DNA from: Acidobacteriota bacterium
Lineage (GTDB): Bacteria; Acidobacteriota; Blastocatellia; Pyrinomonadales; Pyrinomonadaceae
NCBI GenBank assembly: GCA_016703965.1
Contig: JADJBB010000002.1
Coordinates: 372,001 to 436,000 of the forward strand
DNA length: 64,000 bases
Direction of reading: 5' to 3'
Shown here: in pieces, positions 51,593 to 60,012 of the stretch
Position numbering within the stretch: the stretch's first letter is position 1
How the letters are laid out: each line of letters begins with the position of its first letter
Notes under the pieces: model-generated
What the model was told of the DNA's origin: nothing
The model's database searches: none
What the model saw: only the letters and a program-made list of their open reading frames with translations
Position numbers and translations under genes: made by a program

Positions 51593-51880
51593 CTAGCCAA
51601 AAAGCTTGCCGAACCAGCCGGTTTCTTCGTCTTTGTCGGCGATCTGGGTCAGTTCGCCGGCATCGAGCCAGACGCCCGAGCATTTGTTGCAGACGTCTAT
51701 TTTAATCTTTTCAAAATCGGTCTCGATCAGGGTGCCGTCGCATTTCGGGCATTTGATCTCGAGGCTTTTCGCGCTTTCTTCGCCGAGTTTCGCCTTCATT
51801 TTGGCGATCAGTTCCTGTTCCTTGCGGTGGAAATATTCGTTTTCGAGTGCGTCGCCGCGTTTTTCTAGATCGATTGGCAT
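51593..51880 (-). CDS. Small zf-TFIIB zinc-ribbon protein
   Basis: A 95-residue protein with a charged helical N terminus (about 1-40) and a zf-TFIIB ribbon CPKCDGTLIE...CNKCSGVWLDAGEL (about 44-77), ending GWFGKLFG. It resembles the ribbon units of the 3395-4117 protein. Its stop abuts the repeat at 51591. Function unknown. Confidence 0.8.
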   Translation of the reverse strand: MPIDLEKRGDALENEYFHRKEQELIAKMKAKLGEESAKSLEIKCPKCDGTLIETDFEKIKIDVCNKCSGVWLDAGELTQIADKDEETGWFGKLFG

Positions 51881-51894
51881 AGGTTAAATGTTGA

Positions 51895-51977
51895 ATAGTA
51901 AATGGTTAATGGTAAATCGTTAGTTCGTGATAGATGGCTGGGTTATTAACAATTTACCACTCACCATTAACCACTAA
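51895..51977. repeat. AT-rich imperfect palindrome
   Basis: AGTAAATGGTTAATGGTAAA and TTTACCACTCACCATTAACC are mirrored; same word type as 43684-43749. Confidence 0.75.
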
Positions 51978-52910
51978 CTATCCTTCCGTTTTGTGTATCG
52001 ACCGGACCCTTTGCTTTGCCTTTTTCGAGCGCCTTATTGTATTTCGGCGTTTGAGGCTGCTTTCGGCCCAGTCGGAAACCTGTTTCAGCGGGTGCCATTC
52101 GAAACTTTCGAGCGGCAGCACCTCGCTGGATGCGTCTTTTAATTTTAATGTGCTGAACGCAACAAACAAAATCAGGCCATTAAAAAGTATACCGCTCAGC
52201 ACAACGAGCCAGCCCGGCGTAAGTCCCACGGTCGCACGATTGAGAAATACATCCCAGAAGGCTTTGTAATCCGCATCCGAGACGAGAGGTATCGGCGAAG
52301 GGTGAATGTAAACTTTTAGCGTCCACGAGAGCGTCAGCAGGATAAAGATCCAAAGATAGTTCGAGCGCAGACGGCGGCCGACGGCTTCCCATTCGCTGAT
52401 GGTAAAATGCGGCGATATCAGGTCGGCGGCGATGTGCTCGGCCCATTCTTTGTCGGGGGGAATTGTGCGATGCGAAAGCATCGGGGCAAAATAGCCCGTC
52501 TCGAGAACGCGGACGCGATTTGCCCAAACCTCGTAATAACGGTAACGGCGAGCCTCCATAAACAAGAAGATCGACACGAGCAGGGTATTGATCGGGATCG
52601 CAAAATGCGGGTTGTCCGGTGAGCTGAAAACAAACGACAGCGTCGCACCGGCGGTGATCACCGCCCAGTTTGTCGTTGCATCGAGGCGACTACGCCAGAC
52701 GTTGGAACGCTGTACCTCGCCGCGGTAGAAGTGCACGAGGGCCATGTTGAACTCGGCCGGCAGCAGCTTCTGCGGGATCGCCATCGGCGTTGTTTTCGGT
52801 TTTTGCGTGCGTTTATGGACTTCCTCAGCAAAGGCGCGGAACGACTGCGGCACATTTGTTATGTGGATATCATCGGCAGATTGGGTTCCCGGTCGAACCT
52901 CATCGTTCAT
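51978..52910 (-). CDS. DUF2270 membrane protein
   Basis: A 310-residue protein with the DUF2270 signature in the first membrane region (FNMALVHFYRGEVQRSNVWRSRLDATTNWAV, about 54-84), LFMEARRYRYYEVWANRVRVLE and NYFAPML-like sequence, and four hydrophobic helices. The family is uncharacterised. A basic tail (RRSKKAKQRVRS) ends the protein. No operon partner. Confidence 0.85.
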   Translation of the reverse strand: MNDEVRPGTQSADDIHITNVPQSFRAFAEEVHKRTQKPKTTPMAIPQKLLPAEFNMALVHFYRGEVQRSNVWRSRLDATTNWAVITAGATLSFVFSSPDNPHFAIPINTLLVSIFLFMEARRYRYYEVWANRVRVLETGYFAPMLSHRTIPPDKEWAEHIAADLISPHFTISEWEAVGRRLRSNYLWIFILLTLSWTLKVYIHPSPIPLVSDADYKAFWDVFLNRATVGLTPGWLVVLSGILFNGLILFVAFSTLKLKDASSEVLPLESFEWHPLKQVSDWAESSLKRRNTIRRSKKAKQRVRSIHKTEG

Positions 52911-52995
52911 AGCGTTTTAGCGGAGCATTTCTGGAGAGACGAGAAAGCTTTATTATCATAATGTTTAACATTTTAGAGGGCGGGATGCAAGATTT

Positions 52996-53166
52996 GACTG
53001 GAGCGCAAGCTTAGCGAGACTGGAGCGGCAAGCATCCCTGCTTGCCACGCCGCAGCCTCTGCGGTGTTACGTCCGCGGGCATTCCGCACCCTTAACGTGA
53101 TTTTACCTTTGGAGCTTAACGCCGGAGGAACCGGCGTGGCAAGCAGGGATGCATGCCGCTCCAGTC
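52996..53166. repeat. GGAGCGCAAGCG palindrome family, copy 4 (variant)
   Basis: GACTGGAGCGGCAAGCATCC and GGATGCATGCCGCTCCAGTC are inverted ends; here GGCAAGCAGGGATGC replaces GGCAAGCGGGACGC. The middle again has ACGCCGGAGGAACCGGCGTG. It accounts for most of the 320-bp gap before tadA. Confidence 0.88.
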
Positions 53167-53233
53167 TCGCTTCGCTCTGTTGGAACTCGCGCCCTTTTCG
53201 TTGTTTCCCTAAAAGTTAGTTACACTCAAACCG

Positions 53234-53701
53234 ATGCCGGATTCAGACCTAGACGAACAGTGGATGTGGCGGGCGATCTATCAGGCCCGCGAAGCGGAAA
53301 AGATCGGTGAAGTTCCCGTCGGAGCTGTTTTGGTCGATGCCGAAGGGAAGATACTTGCCGCAACATCTAATCGGACAATTAAAGATAACGACCCGACAGC
53401 TCACGCCGAGATACTCGCTCTTCGCACGGCGGCGATACGGACGGGGAATTACCGCCTTAACGGGACGACGATGTACACGACGCTCGAGCCCTGCGCGATG
53501 TGCTCCGGAGCTTTGGTGAACGCTCGCGTCAAAAGGCTGGTCTTTGGAGCACACGACGAACGATTTGGTGCCGCCGAAACGCACTTCCGTGTCTGCGACA
53601 GCCCGAAGCTGAACCATCGCATGGAGATCCGATCAGGCGTCCTCGCCGAAAAATGCCGCAGCCTGATGCAGGAATTCTTTAAAGCGCGGCGGAAGAGTTA
53701 G
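53234..53701 (+). CDS. tadA: tRNA-specific adenosine deaminase
   Basis: A 155-residue zinc deaminase that makes inosine at position 34 of tRNA-Arg(ACG). The zinc and catalytic residues are in HAEILAL (His, Glu) and EPCAMCSGALV (two Cys). N-terminal GEVPVGAVLVD and the FGAAETHFRVCDSPKLNH loop are typical. Length is normal. The tRNA-Ser(CGA) gene follows 140 bp downstream. Confidence 0.95.
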   Translation: MPDSDLDEQWMWRAIYQAREAEKIGEVPVGAVLVDAEGKILAATSNRTIKDNDPTAHAEILALRTAAIRTGNYRLNGTTMYTTLEPCAMCSGALVNARVKRLVFGAHDERFGAAETHFRVCDSPKLNHRMEIRSGVLAEKCRSLMQEFFKARRKS

Positions 53702-53702
53702 T

Positions 53703-53777
53703 AACCACGAAAAGTACACGAAAGGAACACTAAAATAGGAAATTTGATTTCGTGATCTTTCGTGTATTTTCGTGGTT
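53703..53777. repeat. GTACACGAAA-type hairpin after tadA
   Basis: AACCACGAAAAGTACACGAA mirrors TTTCGTGTATTTTCGTGGTT around an AT-rich loop. Likely acts as the tadA terminator. Confidence 0.75.
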
Positions 53778-53841
53778 CCGCCTTCTTCTTCCTTTCAAAC
53801 TTGAAAAGCGTAGGGGTAAATGTTTAGAATTGTAGGTTCGC

Positions 53842-53931
53842 GGAGAGGTGCGAGAGTGGTTGAATCGGGCAGTCTCGAAAATTGTTGAACCTTAACGGGT
53901 TCCGTGGGTTCGAATCCCACCCTCTCCGCCA
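53842..53931 (+). tRNA. tRNA-Ser (CGA)
   Basis: 90 bases with encoded CCA. Acceptor GGAGAGG pairs with CCTCTCC; the T arm is GTGGG TTCGAAT CCCAC; a long variable arm (AACCTTAACGGGTT) marks a class II tRNA. The anticodon loop CTCGAAA gives anticodon CGA, reading UCG. The anticodon stem contains G-U pairs. Confidence 0.95.
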
Positions 53932-54089
53932 CTTGAATTTTGTAGGCAGTTGGCTGCAGCAGCCGGCAGTTTTCGGTGTTTTTTCTGCCGACAGCCTGGT
54001 GCTTCTGCCAACTGTTTTGTTCTTTGAGAATTTATCGGTTATTATCGCGCCGTAATACACAATTTAGATATTTCTGGAGGATCCACCTT

Positions 54090-54845
54090 ATGCCTATTGC
54101 AAAAAGGTTGTCGGCAGAGTTTCTTGGAACGTTGTGGCTCGTGCTTGGCGGTTGCGGAAGCGCGGTTTTGGCGGCGGCTTATCCAAATCTCGGCATCGGT
54201 TTTGCGGGCGTTTCGCTCGCATTTGGTTTGACGGTTCTGACGATGGCGTATGCTGTCGGCCATATCTCGGGCGGCCATTTTAATCCGGCGGTTACATTCG
54301 GATTGTGGGCCGGGAAGCGATTTGAGGCGAAAGATATTTTGCCCTATGTCATCGCTCAGGTTCTGGGAGCCCTTTCTGGAGCAGGAATTCTTTACCTGAT
54401 CGCCAAAGGAAAGACGGGATTTTCGATGGCCGGCGGTTTTGCCTCGAACGGGTTCGGAGAGCATTCGCCCGGGCAATACGAGGTTCTGGCCTGCTTTGTC
54501 GCTGAAGTCGTATTGACGTTCTTTTTCCTGATCGTCATCCTCGGATCGACGCACCGGCTGGCTCCGAAGGGTTTTGCCCCGATCGCGATCGGCCTTTGCC
54601 TGACGCTGATCCATCTGATCTCGATCCCGGTGACGAACACCTCGGTCAACCCTGCACGCAGCACGGGACCAGCAGTTTTCGTAGCGATATTTGCCGATAG
54701 TTGGGCGGTTGGGCAGCTCTGGCTGTTCTGGATAGCTCCGATCCTCGGAGCTTTGCTCGCAGGTTTTGTTTATAGCTGGATGGTCGGCGACGATGAACCA
54801 GCCGATGTGGTCGTGATCGAAGAAGAGATCATCGAGATCGGCTAA
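54090..54845 (+). CDS. aqpZ: Aquaporin Z
   Basis: A 251-residue water channel with six helices and both half-helix motifs, HFNPAVTFG and SVNPARSTGP. LIHLISIPVTNTSVNPARS carries the narrow-pore His, Thr and Arg as in AqpZ, indicating a water-selective pore. The C terminus is an unusual acidic tail (DDEPADVVVIEEEIIEIG). ATG at 54090 has GGAGG 9 bases upstream. It lies between two serine tRNA genes. Confidence 0.95.
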   Translation: MPIAKRLSAEFLGTLWLVLGGCGSAVLAAAYPNLGIGFAGVSLAFGLTVLTMAYAVGHISGGHFNPAVTFGLWAGKRFEAKDILPYVIAQVLGALSGAGILYLIAKGKTGFSMAGGFASNGFGEHSPGQYEVLACFVAEVVLTFFFLIVILGSTHRLAPKGFAPIAIGLCLTLIHLISIPVTNTSVNPARSTGPAVFVAIFADSWAVGQLWLFWIAPILGALLAGFVYSWMVGDDEPADVVVIEEEIIEIG

Positions 54846-54870
54846 CCGGTAATTGAAAATTTAGTTTCGT

Positions 54871-54961
54871 GGAAAGGTGCAAGAGCGGTTGAATTGGCAG
54901 CATTGGAAATGCTGTGAACCTCAAAAGGGTTCCGTGGGTTCGAATCCCACCCTTTCCGCCA
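54871..54961 (+). tRNA. tRNA-Ser (GGA)
   Basis: 91 bases with encoded CCA. Acceptor GGAAAGG/CCTTTCC, anticodon stem CAGCA/TGCTG with loop TTGGAAA (anticodon GGA, reading UCC and UCU), long variable arm, T arm identical to the CGA isoacceptor upstream. Confidence 0.96.
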
Positions 54962-55082
54962 TATGGTCTCAGGCTCCGCACAACGCTTTGTTGTGAACTC
55001 CGCTAGGCGAGGAATCGAGCAACGGTAGCAATTACAAGCGTGTGTTGCGATCAAGTCTGAGGCCACCAATTCTAGGTCAGAA

Positions 55083-55107
55083 CCGCCCGCGTAAGTGGGC
55101 GGTTTTT
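55083..55107 (+). terminator. Terminator-like hairpin after tRNA-Ser(GGA)
   Basis: CCGCCC and GGGCGG enclose GCGTAAGT, followed by TTTTT. It is also the first member of the CAGAACCGCC repeat family. The 120 bp between the tRNA and this hairpin hold no recognised gene. Confidence 0.7.
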
Positions 55108-55220
55108 GCGTTTAGGCTCATACGTCTTATCGGTTTGATCTACGTTTAGTTCGTTCTGCCCCCTTACTCACGCGGTTCTGACTTTGCATCTTTGCGGCTT
55201 TGGGTCGAAAATTTAAATCC

Positions 55221-55994
55221 ATGCTCAATTTTGCCATCGAAACAGCCCGCGAAGCCGGACAGCTATTACTAGAAAAATTTGGCCGCGTCGCGATCTCGAA
55301 AAAAGGCGACATCGACCTCGTCACTGAGGCCGACATCGCCAGCGAGGCTCTCATCATCGAACGCATCAAATCCCATCACCCAAAACACTCGATCCTCGCT
55401 GAGGAATCGGGAAATGCCGTCATTATCGGCGGCGAAAATACCTGGAAATGGATCATCGACCCGCTCGATGGCACGACGAATTACGCTCACGGCTATCCGT
55501 GTTTTGCGGTCACGCTCGCTCTCGAACACGACGGCGAGATCGTCATCGGCGTGACATTTGACCCGACGCGAAACGAATTATTCGCCGCCGAACGCGGCCG
55601 CGGTGCGTCGCTCAATAACAAGCCGATCCGTGTTTCGCAGACCGAGAAGTTGAGCGAGGCTTTGCTGGTCACGGGCTTTCCATACAATTTTAAGAGCCGC
55701 GAGAATTTTGCGCGGCATTTGACCGAGTTTTTATTAAAAGCTCGCGGAGTCCGGCGTGACGGCTCGGCGGCGATCGATCTGGCGTATGTGGCGTGCGGGC
55801 GTTTCGACGGAATGTGGGAAGAAGGGCTGAACGCGTGGGACATGGCGGCTGGCGTGCTTTTGATCGAAGAAGCCGGTGGGCAGGTCAGCGGTTATGATGG
55901 CTCGAAATTCAGCGTCTATTCGCCGCCGATGCTCGTTTCGAACGGTCTGATACACGGCGAGATGCAGAAGATACTGTCAGAACCGCCTGCGTAA
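55221..55994 (+). CDS. suhB: Inositol monophosphatase family phosphatase
   Basis: A 257-residue Mg2+-dependent phosphatase of the SuhB/IMPase group. Metal ligands are in LAEESG (Glu), IIDPLDGTTNYAHGYP (two Asp) and NAWDMAAGVLLIEEAGG. The substrate is probably inositol or a related sugar phosphate; SuhB also acts in rRNA transcription in E. coli. The last six codons (SEPPA and stop) lie inside a repeat of the CAGAACCGCC family, so the C terminus has been set by a repeat insertion. Confidence 0.92.
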   Translation: MLNFAIETAREAGQLLLEKFGRVAISKKGDIDLVTEADIASEALIIERIKSHHPKHSILAEESGNAVIIGGENTWKWIIDPLDGTTNYAHGYPCFAVTLALEHDGEIVIGVTFDPTRNELFAAERGRGASLNNKPIRVSQTEKLSEALLVTGFPYNFKSRENFARHLTEFLLKARGVRRDGSAAIDLAYVACGRFDGMWEEGLNAWDMAAGVLLIEEAGGQVSGYDGSKFSVYSPPMLVSNGLIHGEMQKILSEPPA

Positions 55995-56113
55995 GCGGGC
56001 GGTGAGGACGCGATCGGGAGGGTTTATCGGGCCTTATCTCGAACGTCGCGACGAGGCTTTACGTTGAAGACAGGCCGAGTCGCGTTCCGCCCGCTCACGC
56101 AGGCGGTTCTGAC
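55977..56113. repeat. CAGAACCGCC repeat pair in opposite orientation
   Basis: GTCAGAACCGCCTGCGTAAG/CGGGCGG at 55977-56003 and CCGCCCGCTCACGCAGGCGG/TTCTGAC at 56087-56113 face each other, with about 85 bp between and a partial third copy (CAGACGGTTCTGAC) after. Confidence 0.85.
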
Positions 56114-56195
56114 CCGGACCTGCAGACGGTTCTGACAAGATGCTGCGTCGTATGTTAGTCTTAAATTTCGATTAACTGACCGCAATATTAAATCT

Positions 56196-57062
56196 ATGTC
56201 CTGGTTTCGCAGAGACAAACCGAAGATCGAGGAGCAGGAGCACGACGAGGAGCAAACCGTCCGCACCGAGGGCATTTTTGTAAAATGTCCTGACTGCGAC
56301 AACGCTCTGTATAAACGCGAACTCGCAGATTCGCACGAGGTCTGTACGCATTGTGGTTATCATTTCCGGTACACGGCGGTCGAACGCCTGCGTGATCTGT
56401 TTGATGACGGCCGTTATGAAAAGCTCGACGAAGAAGTGACCTCGGGCGACCCACTCGAATTTACCGATTCAAAACGGTACGTCGATCGTATCCAGCAGGC
56501 GAAAGAAGTTTCTGGGTTGCCCGAGGCGATCGTTTCGGGCAAAGGGATGGCCGGCGGGCATCTGACATTTGCCGGGGCGATGGATATGTCGTTCATCGGC
56601 GGTTCGATGGGTTCGGCGGTCGGCGAGAAGATCACGCGGCTGATCGAGCGTGCGGTCGACGAACGCGGCGCCGTCATTATCTTCTCTGCCTCCGGCGGAG
56701 CTAGAATGCAGGAAGGCACGCTAAGCCTGATGCAGATGGGCAAGATCTCGGCGGCGTTACAGCGTCTGCACGACGCGAGATTGCCGTTCATTTCGGTCTT
56801 AACCGACCCGACGACTGGCGGCGTGACCGCGAGTTTTGCGATGCTGGGCGATGTTATTCTGGCCGAGCCGAAAGCCCTTATCGGATTCGCGGGCCCACGC
56901 GTCATCGAACAAACGATCCGCCAAAAACTCCCAAAAGGTTTTCAACGTAGCGAATTCCTGCTCGAACACGGCATGGTCGATATGGTCGTCGATCGTCGTG
57001 AAATGAAAGAAACCATAATCCGCATGCTTGATTTTATGATGAACAAGCAGATCGCGGCATAG
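56196..57062 (+). CDS. accD: Acetyl-CoA carboxylase carboxyltransferase subunit beta
   Basis: A 288-residue subunit that transfers CO2 from biotin to acetyl-CoA in fatty-acid synthesis. The zinc ribbon ligands are Cys31, Cys34, Cys50 and Cys53. Carboxyltransferase motifs include FSASGGARMQEGTLSLMQM, VLTDPTTGGVTASFAMLGD and AEPKALIGFAGPRVIEQTI. The partner accA is not in the window. folC starts 15 bp downstream, the usual accD-folC arrangement. Confidence 0.97.
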   Translation: MSWFRRDKPKIEEQEHDEEQTVRTEGIFVKCPDCDNALYKRELADSHEVCTHCGYHFRYTAVERLRDLFDDGRYEKLDEEVTSGDPLEFTDSKRYVDRIQQAKEVSGLPEAIVSGKGMAGGHLTFAGAMDMSFIGGSMGSAVGEKITRLIERAVDERGAVIIFSASGGARMQEGTLSLMQMGKISAALQRLHDARLPFISVLTDPTTGGVTASFAMLGDVILAEPKALIGFAGPRVIEQTIRQKLPKGFQRSEFLLEHGMVDMVVDRREMKETIIRMLDFMMNKQIAA

Positions 57063-57077
57063 ATCTCCCGTACCAAA

Positions 57078-58352
57078 GTGAATTTCCGCGAGTCCGAATC
57101 GTATCTTCTCTCGCTCGGCAACGAAGTCGAGACGATGAAGCTTGGGCTCGAGAATATCCGCACACTGCTCGATGCTCTCGGGAATCCTCAGAATAATTAC
57201 CTAAAAGTACAGGTCGCGGGAACAAACGGGAAAGGTTCAGTCTGCGCATTTCTCGATTCGATATGTTTCGAGGTCGGAATTCCGACCGGGCTCTATACCT
57301 CGCCGCATCTTGTTTCCATTACCGAACGCATCAAGATCGGCGGAAAAGACGTCAGCGAAGAAGAATTCGCCCGGCTCGCAACCCTTGTTCGTAAAACTTC
57401 GGAATCGCTGGTCAAGGACGGCAAACTCGGGAGAGTTCCAACATATTTCGAACAGGTCACGGCGATGGCTCTCCAAGCGTTCGCCGATGCGAAAGTTGAA
57501 CTCGCGATATTAGAAACCGGACTTGGCGGTCGATATGACGCGACAACAGCCACGAAGGCAGAAATTGCGGCGATCACACCCATTGATCTCGATCACCAGG
57601 AATATCTGGGTGAGACGATCGAAGAGATAGCTGCCGAGAAGGCGGCGATAATTCACTCCGGCTCTCAAGTTGTAGTTGGAATACAGCGAAACGAAGCAAG
57701 AATTGTGATCGCCGATCGGCTCTTACAGTTGAGTCTGCCGGCGAAGCCGGCAGACCTGGTCAGAACCGCCTGCGTGAGCGGGCGGACGACGTTTGAGACC
57801 GAAAAAGCTCAATACAAAGTCGAAAAACTTGGCCTGATCGGTCACCACCAGCTTGAAAACGCGAAGATCGCCATCCTTCTAGCGGAAATATTACAAAACG
57901 AGTTTTCGATCACGCCGAAAAATATAGATCGCGGAATTGAAAACGCCCGTCATCCCGGACGCCTCGAATATGTCGGTAGATTCCTGTTTGACGGTGCTCA
58001 CAATATCGCCGGAGCAAAGGCTTTGCGTGAATATCTCGATGAGTTCGTCACTCAGCCGATCACGATGATCTTCGCGGCGATGAGGGACAAGGAGATCGGT
58101 GAAATCGGGGAAATATTGTTTCCGAAGGCTAATACACTGATCTTGACCAAGCCGGAAAATTCACGATCGATCGAGCCGGATGAGATCGTTCGGACAATGT
58201 CAGCGAAATTTGGGAGAACTCGAATCGTTATTACCCAAAACGTGAAGGATGCGATCGCGAAGGCGATCGAGGTGACAGATGATGATGCGTTGATATTGGT
58301 CACGGGTTCGCTTTACCTGGTTGGAGAAGCGAAGGAAATGATTGATAATTAG
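57078..58352 (+). CDS. folC: Folylpolyglutamate synthase / dihydrofolate synthase
   Basis: A 424-residue Mur-ligase-family enzyme that adds glutamate to (dihydro)folates. GTG start. P-loop VAGTNGKGSVCAF (about 47-59), folate-loop YTSPHL, LETGLGGRYDATTA, ITPIDLDHQEYLG, and the C-terminal domain with FDGAHN (about 310). At residues 220-236 a composite of two palindromic repeats (57735-57785) is read in frame as SLPAKPADLVRTACVSGR, at the junction before the GHHQLENAKIA segment. The enzyme is probably still functional because the insertion falls in a variable loop. Confidence 0.93.
   Translation: MNFRESESYLLSLGNEVETMKLGLENIRTLLDALGNPQNNYLKVQVAGTNGKGSVCAFLDSICFEVGIPTGLYTSPHLVSITERIKIGGKDVSEEEFARLATLVRKTSESLVKDGKLGRVPTYFEQVTAMALQAFADAKVELAILETGLGGRYDATTATKAEIAAITPIDLDHQEYLGETIEEIAAEKAAIIHSGSQVVVGIQRNEARIVIADRLLQLSLPAKPADLVRTACVSGRTTFETEKAQYKVEKLGLIGHHQLENAKIAILLAEILQNEFSITPKNIDRGIENARHPGRLEYVGRFLFDGAHNIAGAKALREYLDEFVTQPITMIFAAMRDKEIGEIGEILFPKANTLILTKPENSRSIEPDEIVRTMSAKFGRTRIVITQNVKDAIAKAIEVTDDDALILVTGSLYLVGEAKEMIDN
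57735..57785 (+). repeat. Palindromic repeats inside folC
   Basis: CTGCCGGCGAAGCCGGCAG (57735-57753) followed by GTCAGAACCGCCTGCGTGAG/CGGGCGG (57759-57785), the same unit as at 55977 and 56087. Related CTGCCGGC DNA lies after folC (58362-58379). Confidence 0.9.
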
Positions 58353-58384
58353 GCTATTGCCGGCAGGCTGCCGGCGTTCCAAAT

Positions 58385-59125
58385 ATGTACAAACTAGTTC
58401 TAATTCGCCACGGCGAGAGTCAATGGAATAAGGAAAACCGGTTCACGGGCTGGAAGGACGTTGACCTCTCGGAAAAGGGCGTGGAAGAGGCGCATGCTGC
58501 AGGTAAGTTGTTGAAGGCGGAGGGTTTTGAGTTTGATGAGGCGTATACGTCGGTGCTTAAGCGAGCGATCCGTACTTTGTGGATAACTTTGGACGAGCTC
58601 GATCGGATGTGGCTGCCGGTGACAAAATCATGGCTGCTCAACGAGCGGCACTACGGCGGGCTGCAGGGAATGAACAAGGCGGAAACGGCGGCTCAATATG
58701 GCGACGAACAGGTATTGATCTGGCGCCGAAGCTACGATGTCCCGCCGCCGGTGATGGAAGAAACTGATGAACGCTATCTTGGAAACGATCCAAGATACGC
58801 CGGCATCGCTAATTTCCCCAAGACCGAATGTCTGAAAGATACGGTTGCCCGCGTCGTTCCCTACTGGGAAAGCGAGATCGCCCCGAAGATCAAAGCCGGC
58901 AAACGTCTGATCATTGCTGCTCACGGCAACAGTCTCAGGTCGCTGGTCAAGTTCCTTGATAACATCCCTGACAATGAGATCGTTGGCGTGAATATCCCGA
59001 CCGGCATCCCGCTAGTTTACGAACTCGACAAAAATCTAAAGCCGATAAAGAGCTACTATCTCGGTGACGCCGAAGCAATAAAGGCAGCCCAGGACGCGGT
59101 CGCAAGTCAGGGAAAGGCTAAGTAG
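58385..59125 (+). CDS. gpmA: 2,3-bisphosphoglycerate-dependent phosphoglycerate mutase
   Basis: A 246-residue glycolytic enzyme converting 3- and 2-phosphoglycerate through a phosphohistidine. LIRHGESQWNKENRFTGWKDVDLSEKG contains the acceptor His; then TSVLKRAIRTLW, LNERHYGGLQGMNKAE with the acid/base Glu, and AAHGNSLRSLVKFLD with the second His. Length and motifs match E. coli GpmA. Confidence 0.97.
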   Translation: MYKLVLIRHGESQWNKENRFTGWKDVDLSEKGVEEAHAAGKLLKAEGFEFDEAYTSVLKRAIRTLWITLDELDRMWLPVTKSWLLNERHYGGLQGMNKAETAAQYGDEQVLIWRRSYDVPPPVMEETDERYLGNDPRYAGIANFPKTECLKDTVARVVPYWESEIAPKIKAGKRLIIAAHGNSLRSLVKFLDNIPDNEIVGVNIPTGIPLVYELDKNLKPIKSYYLGDAEAIKAAQDAVASQGKAK

Positions 59126-59179
59126 TGGTCGGTGGCCGGTTGTCGGAAAAAAGGATGCTAAACGTCGAATAACGAATCT

Positions 59180-59869
59180 ATGTTTAAGTTTATCAAAGCT
59201 CTCTTTTTTCTCACGATGCTTTCAACGGGGTTATTGGCTCAGAGCACGAAAAATGTCTCCGACAATGACATCGCGGCAGGCCTAAAAGAAGCACTCGGAA
59301 AAGGCGTGAGCTCGGCGGTCAACTCGCTGGGAAAGCCGAATGGCTTTTTGCTCAACCCGCGGGTTAAGATCCCGCTTCCGAAATCGCTGCAAAAGCTTGA
59401 AAAGGGTCTTCGTGTCGCGGGGCAGGGAAGGTCGGTCGATGCTTTCGTAGCGTCGATGAATAACGCGGCTGAGAAGGCAGTTCCGGTCGCGATCGACGTT
59501 TTTATTGACGCGATCAAATGGATGTCGTTCGATGATGCCCGGCAGATCTTGTTCAGCGGGCAGAAGGATGCGGCGACGCAGTTTTTTAGAAGGTCAAGCG
59601 AGGAGACTTTGCGCGGGAAATTCCGGCCGATAGTTGAGGAATTCACAGAGAAAACCGGTGTCACGCAGAAGTACAAGGCAATGGTTGGAAAGGCTGGTTT
59701 TGCGGCTCAATTGCTCGGTAAAGACGCGACCGACCTCGATGGTTACGTCACGCAAAAAGCACTCGACGGGTCGTTTTTGTTAGTTGCAGATGAAGAGCGG
59801 AAGATCCGCGAAAACCCGATCGGCAGAACCACGGCTCTGTTGAAGAAGGTTTTTGGAATTTTGAGATGA
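59180..59869 (+). CDS. DUF4197 exported protein
   Basis: A 229-residue protein with a signal peptide (1-20, ending TGLLAQS) and a DUF4197 domain: IAAGLKEALGKGVSSAVNSLG, PRVKIPLPKSLQKLEKGLR, MNNAAEKAVPVAIDVFIDAI and the C-terminal DGYVTQKALDGSFLLVADEER. The helical domain is of unknown function. The stop codon lies at the first bases of a palindromic repeat (59868). Confidence 0.9.
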   Translation: MFKFIKALFFLTMLSTGLLAQSTKNVSDNDIAAGLKEALGKGVSSAVNSLGKPNGFLLNPRVKIPLPKSLQKLEKGLRVAGQGRSVDAFVASMNNAAEKAVPVAIDVFIDAIKWMSFDDARQILFSGQKDAATQFFRRSSEETLRGKFRPIVEEFTEKTGVTQKYKAMVGKAGFAAQLLGKDATDLDGYVTQKALDGSFLLVADEERKIRENPIGRTTALLKKVFGILR

Positions 59870-60003
59870 ATGGAGCGCAAGCGTCCTGCTTGCCAGCGGT
59901 CGCAGGCCGCACAGAGCCTCAGATCAATTCAGCTCGCAGAAACGTCGGGCCGTAACACCGCAGAAGCTGCGGTGTTGGCAAGCGGGACGCTTGCGCTCCA
60001 GTC
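59868..60003. repeat. GGAGCGCAAGCG palindrome family, copy 5 (two arms)
   Basis: GAATGGAGCGCAAGCGTCCT and GCGGGACGCTTGCGCTCCAG(TC) are the inverted ends; the middle has ACACCGCAGAAGCTGCGGTG. It ends 9 bp before the transporter ATG. Confidence 0.9.
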
Positions 60004-60012
60004 ATTTTGGCT

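Noticed and set aside
54962..55082. Possible small RNA (SRP RNA or further tRNA) after tRNA-Ser(GGA)
   Set aside because: No GGAAGGAAGCAG-type SRP core and no cloverleaf can be drawn.
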